From Deferribacteraceae bacterium (lineage in GTDB: Bacteria; Chrysiogenota; Deferribacteres; Deferribacterales; JAISNW01), in NCBI GenBank assembly GCA_031278965.1, contig JAITJJ010000064.1, forward strand, positions 1-9,414: DNA of 9,414 bases, given 5' to 3'. The stretch's first letter is position 1; each line of letters begins with the position of its first letter. The position numbers were made by a program, and so were the translations under genes. Below are positions 1 through 6,951 of this stretch, piece by piece. The notes under the pieces are model-generated. The model made no database searches, was not told the DNA's origin, and worked only from the letters and a program-made list of their open reading frames with translations.

Positions 1-143
1 ATTTCAGGCGGCAGGTTGAGACACCGCTGCCGTATTCCACCCCGTCTCACGAATTTCACCGGATATGTCAGCATCTCCCCGCTCTCTTTGCCGATGTGAA
101 AATTCAGCTCCGCCCTTAACGTATTCTCTCCGGCCAAATGCAG
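1..143 (-). CDS. Possible partial ORF (N-terminal part), unidentified
   Basis: On the minus strand one frame is open from just after a TAG at 146-144 to the window edge, about 47 codons. It reads as plausible protein, with alternating hydrophobic and charged stretches such as ELNFHIGKESGEMLTYPVKF and then RRGGIRQRCLNLPPE. There is no ATG near the upstream stop; TTG at 137-135 or CTG at 143-141 would be the start, and neither has a clear Shine-Dalgarno. A later ATG lies at 74-72. A plus-strand frame (3-119) is also open over the same bases, so strand is not certain. I do not recognise the product. If real, it is transcribed divergently from the amidase with a gap of about 50 bp; it could equally be a decayed gene remnant. 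Confidence 0.25.
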   Translation of the reverse strand, partial: MHLAGENTLRAELNFHIGKESGEMLTYPVKFVRRGGIRQRCLNLPPE

Positions 144-161
144 CTAATTTGCAACTAATCC

Positions 162-191
162 TTGTAAAATTCAGTTAAGCCGTGTTAGTAT
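162..191 (+). promoter_or_regulatory. Possible extended -10 promoter for the amidase gene
   Basis: TTGTAA (162-167) is followed after 18 bases by TAGTAT (186-191), preceded by TG at 183-184, which is the extended -10 arrangement. Each hexamer matches the sigma-70 consensus at only 4 of 6 positions. If used, transcription would begin near 198, inside the longest amidase reading frame, which would favour the ATG at 202 as the real start. The match is weak. Confidence 0.22.
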
Positions 192-1944
192 GGCGCTAGT
201 TATGAGCGGGAACTGTTTTAAGGCAATATTGATACTGTTTTTCCTTGTCTCTGCGGCTTATCCGGCAGACAACTTTACCGCTTTGCGCTCCGAATACGAA
301 GCTCTGGTAGTTTCCGATAAATATACCCGAACAAGCGTTATTACTCTTGCGGAGAGGTTTTATCGGCTTTATGCGTCAAATCCGAAGGGCGCCGGTGCGG
401 ATACGGCGCTCCTTTTTGCAGGAAAGGCTTATAAAATCAGCTTTGAAAAGTTTAAGAACTCCAGAGATCCCCTAACAGCGCTCTCCTATTTCAGAACCGC
501 CTACACCAATTTTTCAACTCCTGCCGCAACAGAGGCATATTTGGAAGCTGCTGAAATATTTATAGAGATGAAAGACCTTGCCTCCGCTCAATTTACTCTA
601 AATAGGCTTATAAATAAATTCCCGGATTCAACCCAAGCCGTTGCCGCCGCCGCCATGCTTGAAGACATTAATCGGATGGCGGATACGGCTGAAAAAACCC
701 AAACAGATAACGGCGTTAAAGAGGGGGATAATGCAGGGGAGTTCACCCCGCCTAATACGGAAGATCTTCTAAGAATGCCCCCCGATGTATTCGGGGAGAT
801 TATCGCTGCAAACTTTGAGGATGCTCCAAAAAGCAGCGGCGGCACCGCCGTTATAAGCGATATGCGGTATTTTTCCGCCGATGATTATACCAGGGTGGTT
901 ATTGACCTTTCTGCAAACAGCAGGATAGAAAAACAGTGGCTGAAAGCAGATGTTAAGGCAAAGCTCCCTCCCCGTCTTTATATTGATATTTTTAACTCCA
1001 CCGTTTCCGATAAAGTTCCGAAAAATATGAAGATTGCCGATGGCCTGGTAAAGACCATACGCTGGGCATACAACAAACCGGGGGTTACGCGGGTGGTGCT
1101 GGACAGCGAGGCAATAGAGGATTTTACCGTCTTTCAGATGGAAAATCCGTATAGAATCGTTATTGATGTCACGGGACAGCGGCGATTCGCCCCGCCTCCC
1201 GCCACCCCTCCCTCTACGGCGGGAAAACCGGCGGCAGGAAAAGGGAACGGTCCCACCTTGGCAAACGCCTTCGGCTTAAAAGTCCGCACAATAGTTATAG
1301 ATCCAGGGCATGGGGGGAAGGATCCGGGGTGCAGCTATTCGGGGCAGAAAGAGAAAGAGATTGTTTTAGATATCGCCAAAGAGCTGAAAACCCTCCTTCA
1401 GAAAGACAAGTCTTTAAATGTCTATCTGACAAGGGATAAGGATGTTTATATCCCCTTGGAGGAGAGAACCGCCATCGCCAATAAATACAAGGCGGATCTC
1501 TTTATATCCATCCATATTAACGCCGCTCCGAATAAAACTGCCAGCGGGATTGAAACCTATGTTTTAAACGTAACAAATGATGCATCCGCCTTGGAAGTGG
1601 CGGCTTTTGAAAACAAAGCGACCACAAAATCCATATCAGATCTTCAGGGGATATTGAAAGACCTTATGCTTAACTCAAAACTGGAGGAATCTATGAACCT
1701 CGCCTACGCTGTGCAAAAAAACCTTTCAACAACCCTAAAATTAAGCAAGGCGCAGAATCTTGGAGTAAAACAAGCCCCGTTTTATGTGCTTGTCGGGGCG
1801 CAGATGCCATCTATCTTGATAGAAACAGGCTTCCTCTCCAATAAAAATGATGCGGGGAAACTCGCCACCGCCGCATACCGCAAAAACATTGCCGCCGCGA
1901 TACATAAAGGGATATTGGAATATATTGCAAAGTATAATAAATAA
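190..1944 (+). CDS. N-acetylmuramoyl-L-alanine amidase (helical repeats + AMIN + Amidase_3)
   Basis: A periplasmic zinc amidase that cuts the bond between N-acetylmuramic acid and the L-Ala of the stem peptide, so it acts in wall remodelling or daughter-cell separation. Residues 1-26 form a signal peptide (hydrophobic 12-23, probable cleavage after AYPA). Residues about 28-163 are helical, TPR-like repeats. Residues about 220-328 are an AMIN domain, which in relatives targets peptidoglycan or the division site. A Pro/Ala/Gly-rich linker (333-355) leads to Amidase_3 (about 367-580). Zinc ligands are visible as H374 (DPGHGG), E388 (KEKE) and H442 (SIHIN), with catalytic E545 (IETGFLSN). Residues about 465-510 form an insertion like the autoinhibitory helix of AmiB/AmiC relatives. 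Neither ATG190 nor ATG202 has a good Shine-Dalgarno; ATG202 gives a more typical signal peptide. The gene converges on rodZ, 27 bp away. Confidence 0.93.
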   Translation: MALVMSGNCFKAILILFFLVSAAYPADNFTALRSEYEALVVSDKYTRTSVITLAERFYRLYASNPKGAGADTALLFAGKAYKISFEKFKNSRDPLTALSYFRTAYTNFSTPAATEAYLEAAEIFIEMKDLASAQFTLNRLINKFPDSTQAVAAAAMLEDINRMADTAEKTQTDNGVKEGDNAGEFTPPNTEDLLRMPPDVFGEIIAANFEDAPKSSGGTAVISDMRYFSADDYTRVVIDLSANSRIEKQWLKADVKAKLPPRLYIDIFNSTVSDKVPKNMKIADGLVKTIRWAYNKPGVTRVVLDSEAIEDFTVFQMENPYRIVIDVTGQRRFAPPPATPPSTAGKPAAGKGNGPTLANAFGLKVRTIVIDPGHGGKDPGCSYSGQKEKEIVLDIAKELKTLLQKDKSLNVYLTRDKDVYIPLEERTAIANKYKADLFISIHINAAPNKTASGIETYVLNVTNDASALEVAAFENKATTKSISDLQGILKDLMLNSKLEESMNLAYAVQKNLSTTLKLSKAQNLGVKQAPFYVLVGAQMPSILIETGFLSNKNDAGKLATAAYRKNIAAAIHKGILEYIAKYNK

Positions 1945-1957
1945 TATCTATTTAGAG

Positions 1958-1978
1958 GGAGTATTCCTGTATTACTCC
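1958..1978. repeat. Short inverted repeat between convergent amidase and rodZ genes
   Basis: GGAGTA (1958-1963) and TACTCC (1973-1978) can form a 6-bp stem with a 9-base loop. The right arm overlaps the last codons and stop of rodZ. It lies where a bidirectional terminator would be expected for convergent genes, but neither side has a T run, so terminator activity is doubtful. Confidence 0.25.
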
Positions 1979-2883
1979 ATTGCCGGCGGTGTTCGGCTCT
2001 GCTGCAAAACCCCGTTCTCATCCACCCTGAAGTAAACATTTTTTAAGGGCTGGCCGCTTGCTCCAAAACCGGTATAATTTTTATTGTTATGCTGTAAAGT
2101 CATCCCTCCGGCGTTGCCTATATCAAGGAGAAAAAAGCTCTTAAACTGCACGGTTCTTGAAGTTCCCGCCCCCGCAATCAGATCAACGGCGGTGGAGTTG
2201 TCGTTATCTGCCATAAAATGAAACCAACACTCTTCGGTAAACCTAAGGATAACGGTGTTAAACGGTTCGGGAGCCCTATTGTTGGATGGAACCGCCGGCG
2301 GGTTAACGGTTGTATTGGCAACCGCTGCACTTTCCGCGCGGGGCGTATCGACAGTATTTGTTTTATTGTCAATCAGGGGAAGAACCTCAGGTTCCTCATA
2401 AATTGGGGTAACAGCCACCACCGCCGGGGGTTCGGTGGAATATACCCTCTCTCCGGCATTTGGAGCAGTTGCTCTGGAAGCGGAGCGTTTGGAGGAGAGC
2501 CCGCTTGTATATATAACATACCCCACCAGAACAATAATTAAGAGCACCATTACGGAGCTTATGATCTGTGCGGCAGAAAATGAGGAGGAGTTTTTTTTGA
2601 CTTCATTTTCCTGTTCAAGCTCCTCTATGGTTTTTCCATAACTCTCCTTAGGGCACTCTTCATCAAGCAACGGTTTTATAGCATTTTGGAAATCCAATCC
2701 AAGGAATTTAGAATATTGGGATAAAAAACCGTGCACATGAACATAGGAGGGGAGTTCTTCATATCTCCCTTGCTCCAGAAGTTCAAGAAAGTGCTGCCGC
2801 ACCGCGGTGGCTTTGGATACGTCTTGAATGGTCAGCTTCCGCGATTCCCGCACTTCCTTTAAATAATTCCCCAGTTTTCCCAT
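1972..2883 (-). CDS. rodZ: RodZ-like cell-shape protein (HTH, one TM, DUF4115)
   Basis: Inner-membrane protein of the RodZ family, which links the MreB cytoskeleton to the elongation machinery. Residues 1-66 form the HTH_25/XRE-like cytoplasmic domain, beginning MGKLGNYLKEVRESRKLTI, a typical RodZ start. Residues about 80-102 are charged and Ser-rich. One transmembrane segment lies at about 105-126. A long Pro/Ala/Thr-rich periplasmic linker runs about 128-207, and a C-terminal DUF4115 beta domain about 209-286 (VILRFTEECWFHF... KNVYFRV). An ATG at 2892 would add three residues, but its AGGA lies almost against the codon; ATG at 2883 has AGGA about 10 bases upstream and gives the family N-terminus. 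It is the last gene of the birA-coaX-rodZ operon, 37 bp after coaX. The family assignment rests on architecture; the linker and C-terminus vary widely among RodZ proteins. Confidence 0.87.
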   Translation of the reverse strand: MGKLGNYLKEVRESRKLTIQDVSKATAVRQHFLELLEQGRYEELPSYVHVHGFLSQYSKFLGLDFQNAIKPLLDEECPKESYGKTIEELEQENEVKKNSSSFSAAQIISSVMVLLIIVLVGYVIYTSGLSSKRSASRATAPNAGERVYSTEPPAVVAVTPIYEEPEVLPLIDNKTNTVDTPRAESAAVANTTVNPPAVPSNNRAPEPFNTVILRFTEECWFHFMADNDNSTAVDLIAGAGTSRTVQFKSFFLLDIGNAGGMTLQHNNKNYTGFGASGQPLKNVYFRVDENGVLQQSRTPPAME

Positions 2884-2920
2884 AATCCGCATTTCCTAAA
2901 TTAAACTATTATGAAGCCTA

Positions 2921-3706
2921 TCACGAAAACTTTCTTTTTACAACCCTTTCATACATAACGAAAAGTCCGAGGGAGATCAAGTCCGGCTGGTAGTTAAGTT
3001 TGTGTCTGCTTGCGGAGGAGATCTCTCTGCCAAGTCCGCCGGTGGAGATGAGCTCCACCTTCTCATCTGCAAATTTTTCGTTTTTTATCCTGTCAATAAG
3101 TCCGTCCGCAAGTTCTAGAAAACCGTAGAACAACCCTGACTGTATGCACTTTACGGTGCTTGTTCCCACCGCGCAGAGAGGTTTTTTTATATCCACCTGA
3201 GGCAGCAGAGCCGTGCCTGTTCTGAGCGCAGCGGCGGATAAGCGTATCCCCGGGAAGATTACCCCTCCGAGAAAATCCCCATCTTTTGAAACAAGATCAA
3301 AGGTGGTGGCGGTTCCGAAGTTTGCTATAATGCAGTTATGCTTAAATTGCGTATATGCCGAAAGCGCTCCCATCAACCTGTCTATTCCAAGCTCATACGG
3401 GTTATCAACTTTAACATTCAGACCGTGGTCGGAATCTACATTTACTATAATAGGAACTATCCCCAGGTGGGTGCGGACAAAGTTGCCTATTATGGATGTG
3501 ATGGAAGGAACAACGCTTGAGATAAGAACAGCCTCCGTAGCCCCGTAATTCAACTTTTCTGCGCCCATAAGCGAAAAGATTATTGCAGCGTATTCGTCAG
3601 GGGTTTTCTGAAGATCCGAGTTAAGGCGGAACTGTTTGAGGACAACCCGCTCTTGCATAAAACAGAGGTTAATATTGCTGTTGCCTATATCAAACGCTAA
3701 AATCAT
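2921..3706 (-). CDS. coaX: Type III pantothenate kinase (CoaX), with Asp-to-Asn at FGTATT motif
   Basis: Cytoplasmic ATP-dependent kinase that phosphorylates pantothenate, the first step of coenzyme A synthesis. The 261-residue length is usual. An ASKHA-type fold is shown by AFDIGNSN (residues 4-11, phosphate loop with D6), YELGIDR (104-110, pantothenate and catalytic region with D109), NFGTATTFD (129-137), GGVIFPGI and a C-terminal STGGLG. In the family as I know it the third motif is DFGTATT with a near-invariant Asp; here residue 129 is Asn (codon AAC), while the rest of the motif is intact. ATG at 3706 is preferred over ATG at 3736, because it has AGAGG six bases upstream and starts directly at the family N-terminus. 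The start lies inside the end of birA, so the two are probably translationally coupled; birA-coaX adjacency is common in bacteria. Confidence 0.94.
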   Translation of the reverse strand: MILAFDIGNSNINLCFMQERVVLKQFRLNSDLQKTPDEYAAIIFSLMGAEKLNYGATEAVLISSVVPSITSIIGNFVRTHLGIVPIIVNVDSDHGLNVKVDNPYELGIDRLMGALSAYTQFKHNCIIANFGTATTFDLVSKDGDFLGGVIFPGIRLSAAALRTGTALLPQVDIKKPLCAVGTSTVKCIQSGLFYGFLELADGLIDRIKNEKFADEKVELISTGGLGREISSASRHKLNYQPDLISLGLFVMYERVVKRKFS

Positions 3707-4427
3707 TATACGCCTCTGAAATTCCGTTATTTTCAACTATTATATACCCTTCGCGGGTTATCCCTTTCTCTGTTCCGTTTATCTCCCTCCCTTTATGGTG
3801 AAAAGAGATTTTTTTTCTGAAAAACGCTGAATAGCGCGGCCAGTCCTCCTGTATATCTTCCGAGCGGCTGTATTCTTCAAATCTATCGTTCAGGGAGTTT
3901 ACAATATCTGCCATGAGCGCCCCTATGGAAGGGAGTTTTGGGGAGTATGCGCCCAGACATGCAGCGCCTTCAACATCCGGAGCGTTAAGGACATTAAGTC
4001 CGATTCCCAGCGCCAACTTTGAGGGATAATTCCCTGAAAAAACGGTTTCCAAAAGGATGCCCGCAATCTTTTTCCCGCCGCACAAGAGATCATTGGGCCA
4101 CTTTATGCGAATATCCGCATAATCCAAGAGAGCGTCCGCCGTTGCATAGGCGGCTAAAATCTGAATCCCGTTAAGTATCTTTTTGTCAACCTGCGGCAGA
4201 ACCACGGAAAAGGTGAGACAGCCCGCGCTAGAGCGCCAAATCCTTCCGCCGCGCCCCCGCCCCGCAGTTTGGCATGCCGCCGCCACCACCGTTCCGGGCT
4301 CAAAATCGTTTGCCATTATATAGCTGTTGGTGGAATCAATCTCGTCCAAAAGTATAAAATTTTTCCCCCAACTTCCGGTTAACCCTTTTGTAAAACCGCT
4401 AAATCTGTCCATGCCTTCAAATATCAT
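3690..4427 (-). CDS. birA: Biotin--[acetyl-CoA-carboxylase] ligase, class I (no HTH)
   Basis: Cytoplasmic enzyme that makes biotinyl-5'-AMP and attaches biotin to the carrier-protein lysine of acetyl-CoA carboxylase and similar enzymes. The catalytic domain begins near residue 24 (ILLDEIDSTN). The biotin/ATP loop GRGRGGRIW lies at 57-64, KWPNDLL at 109-115, GKKIAGILLE at 118-127 and LGIGLNV at 140-146. A short C-terminal BPL_C-like beta domain covers about 205-245. At 245 residues there is no room for an N-terminal winged helix, so it is a class I (monofunctional) ligase and not a biotin repressor. The first ATG (4427) is used here; it has only a weak AGAG upstream. It is the first gene of the minus-strand operon and overlaps coaX by 17 bp. 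Confidence 0.94.
   Translation of the reverse strand: MIFEGMDRFSGFTKGLTGSWGKNFILLDEIDSTNSYIMANDFEPGTVVAAACQTAGRGRGGRIWRSSAGCLTFSVVLPQVDKKILNGIQILAAYATADALLDYADIRIKWPNDLLCGGKKIAGILLETVFSGNYPSKLALGIGLNVLNAPDVEGAACLGAYSPKLPSIGALMADIVNSLNDRFEEYSRSEDIQEDWPRYSAFFRKKISFHHKGREINGTEKGITREGYIIVENNGISEAYNDFSV
3713..3717 (-). promoter_or_regulatory. Ribosome binding site of coaX (inside birA)
   Basis: AGAGG on the minus strand, six bases before ATG 3706-3704. It decides for the shorter coaX start and lies within the birA coding sequence, consistent with translational coupling. Confidence 0.6.
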
Positions 4428-4448
4428 TATTGCTCTGCTACTGCAAGA

Positions 4449-4477
4449 TTTTTATTGAAATATTTTAGAGTGGGCAA
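4449..4477 (-). promoter_or_regulatory. Candidate sigma-70 promoter for birA-coaX-rodZ
   Basis: Reading the minus strand, TTGCCC (4477-4472) is followed after 17 bases by TAAAAA (4454-4449), each matching consensus at 4 of 6 positions. Transcription would start near 4442, giving a leader of about 15 bases before the birA ATG. Spacing is ideal but the hexamers are only moderate. Confidence 0.4.
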
Positions 4478-4608
4478 GATTTCGGAAAAAATTACGCTTT
4501 CGCTGTTTTTACTCTGAAACACCGCTGTATGACATCTAAAAAAGCATTAATTTTAGCTTCACATTGTTTCCCACTCTGTCTATCCAAAGATTCTATTTGT
4601 CATTTCCC

Positions 4609-4614
4609 TATAAT
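4609..4614 (+). promoter_or_regulatory. Candidate -10 element for the lipoprotein-glmM operon
   Basis: A perfect TATAAT lies 44 bases before the lipoprotein ATG, giving a predicted start near 4621 and a leader of about 37 bases. No good -35 sits 16-18 bases upstream (the sequence there is CAAAGAT-like), so the promoter may be weak or activator-dependent. The gene's Shine-Dalgarno is GGTGA at 4646-4650. Confidence 0.4.
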
Positions 4615-4657
4615 TCGTGTAGCTTACATTTGAATTATAAAAATTGGTGATTTATTT

Positions 4658-5515
4658 ATGAAAAATACTCTTATGATTTTAATCAGCGCTATAGTGTTCT
4701 CCCTCTTCGGTTGCGCTCAAAAAGCGGTTCAAAAAGACATCAAAGCCCTCGACGCCCAGCTTGCCAACTCTATCAAGCTGACGTTTGCAAACCGCGGGCT
4801 TACAAATATCAACGTGGAGGTTTCCATGCTCAAAGAGCTTGAAGCCCCCCAAGGATTTTATTTTTACCGCATAGTTTTAAGCGATCCGGAAAACAACTTC
4901 CCCCCCACCGAGCAATATCTCTTTTATGACGGGCAGTTTGTAGCCCCTTCTTTCCGGGATGCCTCCACCCAAGAGGACTTGGGGAGTACCTTAGCCTTTG
5001 ATTTCAGCTATAAAGAGGTTGATATAGCGGGACTCTCCCTCATTCACGGCAAAGCGGGTGCACCGAATGTTATTGTAAAGATTACGGATTTTGAATGTCC
5101 CTACTGCCGCAAAACCAACGCTTTTCTTGAGCAGAAACTTGCGAATAGAGACGATACGGCGGTTTATGTAATGAACTTCCCTCTCTCTATTCACCAGAAC
5201 GCCGTTCCTTTCGCAAAGGTGTTTGAGGCGGGGGCGCGCATGGGGCAGAATTTCGGCAGCGAGCTTTTTAGCAACGATGTTCTCCTCTCTCTGAATGAAC
5301 AGCAGATAATAGATTATTTTGCTGCCCGCTCAGGAGACGAAGCGAAATTTAAAGAGCTTTACGCTTCCGAAGAGGTGGCGGGCATAATCCTCGCGCAAAT
5401 GGAACGCTCCGCCGCTCTAGGGGTAAACGCAACGCCGGTGCTCTATATTAACGGAAAGAGGATTGACGGTTTTAATACGCCGCTTATCAATAGGGCTTTT
5501 AATTCCTTTGAATAA
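4658..5515 (+). CDS. DsbA/DsbC-like thioredoxin-fold lipoprotein
   Basis: Predicted periplasmic thiol-disulfide oxidoreductase tethered by a lipid anchor. Residues 1-18 form a lipoprotein signal with lipobox LFGC, so C19 would be lipidated. Ala at the next position is not an inner-membrane retention Asp, so the outer membrane is likely if Lol rules apply. Residues about 26-115 are a separate N-terminal domain with a helix and strands, in the place of the DsbC dimerisation domain, although I cannot show homology. The thioredoxin domain starts near 125 and carries FECPYC (active cysteines C147 and C150), a helical insertion at about 180-250 and the cis-Pro loop in NATPVLYING (P260). CPYC is a redox-active variant seen in DsbC/DsbG and some DsbA relatives. 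It heads the five-gene operon. Whether it is an oxidase or an isomerase cannot be told from sequence. Confidence 0.88.
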   Translation: MKNTLMILISAIVFSLFGCAQKAVQKDIKALDAQLANSIKLTFANRGLTNINVEVSMLKELEAPQGFYFYRIVLSDPENNFPPTEQYLFYDGQFVAPSFRDASTQEDLGSTLAFDFSYKEVDIAGLSLIHGKAGAPNVIVKITDFECPYCRKTNAFLEQKLANRDDTAVYVMNFPLSIHQNAVPFAKVFEAGARMGQNFGSELFSNDVLLSLNEQQIIDYFAARSGDEAKFKELYASEEVAGIILAQMERSAALGVNATPVLYINGKRIDGFNTPLINRAFNSFE

Positions 5516-5518
5516 GTT

Positions 5519-6364
5519 ATGCTTCTTCATATCTCCCATAACGATCTTGACGGAGTCTGCTGCGGCATACTTATAAAGAGCGTTTTTCCAAAAGTAAAAA
5601 CGCTCTATCTTTCATATGAGGAGCTTCCAACCGCCCTTAATGATATTCCGTCAAACTTTTCTTCGGTTATTATTACAGATATTTCCCCTCCGCTCACCGT
5701 TGTGGAAACCTTTTCCGGTGACAGAGATTTTCTATTGATAGATCATCACATTTCCACGGCACCCCTTGCAACCCACCCGTTTGTAAAGCTGGACATCAAT
5801 AAATGCGCCGCCCTTCTAACCTATGAAAAACTTACAGCGGATGGACATGATCTAACGCGGTATGAAAAATTGGTTGAAAGGGTGAACGACTTTGATCTTT
5901 GGAAACTTAAATTTGAAGACAGCTTAAAGTTAAATATCCTTTTTAACCTTTTGGGGATAGAGCGCTTTGAAAAGCGGTTTCTTGAAACGCCTTACACTGA
6001 GTTCCTGACAGATGAAGATCTTATAATCTCCATTGAGGAAGTAAGGCGGGATGCCTACATCAGAAAAGCTATGAAAAACGCCCATAGAGTAACAGATAGA
6101 AACGGCTGTCAAGTTGCGGCGGTATTTGCCGAGGCATACTCCAGCGAGCTTGGCAATGCCCTTATAAAACAGGGAGATACGGATTATGCCGTCATAATAA
6201 ACGCCCAGCGGGGTAAATTTTCCCTGCGCAGCAGAGCCGATATTGACGTTTCAAAATTGGCCGAAGAGAGAGGCGGAGGGGGGCACAAGAATGCCGCTGG
6301 TTTTAGTGACGATCCGGGGCCGCTCATTGCTTGGGTGCTTGAAAAGATACGGATTACTCCATGA
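5519..6364 (+). CDS. DHH superfamily phosphoesterase, NrnB-like
   Basis: Predicted cytoplasmic metal-dependent phosphodiesterase. The closest family I recognise is the NrnB-like DHH group (COG2404), whose members degrade short oligoribonucleotides or related phosphodiesters; the substrate here is inferred only. Metal-site motifs are HNDLDG (H7, D9, D11), ITDIS (D54), IDHHIS (D75, H76, H77) and VNDFDLW (around D124). A C-terminal DHHA1-type substrate-binding segment carries RGGGGHKNAAGF (251-262). All catalytic motifs look intact and the 281-residue length is near normal. The start lies 3 bp after the lipoprotein stop with no strong Shine-Dalgarno, and its TGA overlaps the engB ATG in an ATGA junction, so translation is probably coupled on both sides. 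Orphan DHH proteins of this kind include pAp phosphatases and cyclic-dinucleotide enzymes as alternatives. Confidence 0.88.
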   Translation: MLLHISHNDLDGVCCGILIKSVFPKVKTLYLSYEELPTALNDIPSNFSSVIITDISPPLTVVETFSGDRDFLLIDHHISTAPLATHPFVKLDINKCAALLTYEKLTADGHDLTRYEKLVERVNDFDLWKLKFEDSLKLNILFNLLGIERFEKRFLETPYTEFLTDEDLIISIEEVRRDAYIRKAMKNAHRVTDRNGCQVAAVFAEAYSSELGNALIKQGDTDYAVIINAQRGKFSLRSRADIDVSKLAEERGGGGHKNAAGFSDDPGPLIAWVLEKIRITP

Positions 6365-6951
6365 ATGCGGTTTTTATTAAATCCGCCTCTTCCCTTTCAG
6401 GGATGCCCGCCGCAGCGTTGCCCGAGGTGGCGTTTACGGGGCGTTCCAACGTTGGAAAGAGCTCTTTTATAAATAAGCTGCTGGGGCGGAAAAATCTTGT
6501 AAAAACAGGGAAAACTCCGGGGAAAACCCGGCTTTTGAACTTTTTCTCTGTGGAGGACGCTCTAATCTTCACCGATCTTCCCGGTTACGGTTATGCGGCA
6601 GTTTCCAAAACGGAGAGAAAACGCTTTGCGGAACTTATAAGCGGTTACCTCCTTACAAGGAAGAATCTTGCCCTATGTTTTGTATTGATGGATATTCGCC
6701 GCTCGTTTCAAACAGAAGAGCGGGAGATTCTTAAATTGATGGAACAAAGAGGTATAAACGCCCAATTGGTGCTCACAAAGGCGGACAAGCTCTCAAAAAG
6801 CGCCGTTTTGAAAGAAAAAGCACGCATTGCCCGCGAGACAGGGGAGAGTACGGGGAATATTCTTCACTTCTCATCCGTTACAGGCACGGGGTATGAAGAG
6901 GTTTGGAGGCTTATCAATGATAAAACTAAAAGCAATCTGGGTATTTTATAA
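6361..6951 (+). CDS. engB: Ribosome biogenesis GTPase EngB (YihA/YsxC)
   Basis: Essential small GTPase of the TRAFAC class that assists assembly of the large ribosomal subunit. At 196 residues it is a single G domain. G1 is GRSNVGKSS (27-35), G2 lies in KTPGKTRLLNFF (T52), G3 is DLPGYGYA (72-79), G4 is TKADK (139-143) and G5 is SSVTGTG (171-177). The conserved family signature VAFTGRSNVGKSS is complete. The start forms a 4-bp ATGA overlap with the DHH gene; its weak GGAT Shine-Dalgarno suggests dependence on upstream translation. The 3' end overlaps the next gene by 35 bp. No odd residues are seen. Confidence 0.96.
   Translation: MNAVFIKSASSLSGMPAAALPEVAFTGRSNVGKSSFINKLLGRKNLVKTGKTPGKTRLLNFFSVEDALIFTDLPGYGYAAVSKTERKRFAELISGYLLTRKNLALCFVLMDIRRSFQTEEREILKLMEQRGINAQLVLTKADKLSKSAVLKEKARIARETGESTGNILHFSSVTGTGYEEVWRLINDKTKSNLGIL
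6905..6909 (+). promoter_or_regulatory. Ribosome binding site of the PLD-like gene (inside engB)
   Basis: GGAGG seven bases before ATG 6917. It fixes the start of the PLD-like gene; the longer in-frame extension to 6827 lies wholly within engB and does not resemble an N-terminus. Confidence 0.7.

Larger units (their letters stand above)
4428..4657. other. Divergent intergenic region, 230 bp
   Basis: AT-rich region between birA (minus) and the lipoprotein operon (plus). It holds the two candidate promoters listed separately and an 8-bp inverted pair, AGAGTGGG (4467-4474) and CCCACTCT (4570-4577). The left arm overlaps the putative birA -35. A direct repeat CGCT-TT-CGCT lies at 4495-4504. I see no tRNA, riboswitch signature or convincing small ORF. 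Confidence 0.6.

Noticed and set aside
634..656. GCC-rich run as a possible microsatellite
   Set aside because: It is only a few repeats and encodes an Ala-rich helix in frame; nothing beyond coding composition.
588..845. Open minus-strand frame of 85 codons inside the amidase gene
   Set aside because: It lies fully within a well-supported gene, has low-complexity Ser/Ala/Pro composition and no recognisable motifs; it is a shadow frame.
4538..4560. AAGC...GCTT with a T run on the minus strand, terminator-like
   Set aside because: Only 4 bp pair, with mismatches in the interior, and it lies upstream of both divergent genes where no transcript should end.
6827..6916. Longer N-terminus for the PLD-like protein
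   Set aside because: The extra 30 residues are out-of-frame engB sequence; ATG 6917 has GGAGG at proper spacing and starts directly before the membrane anchor.
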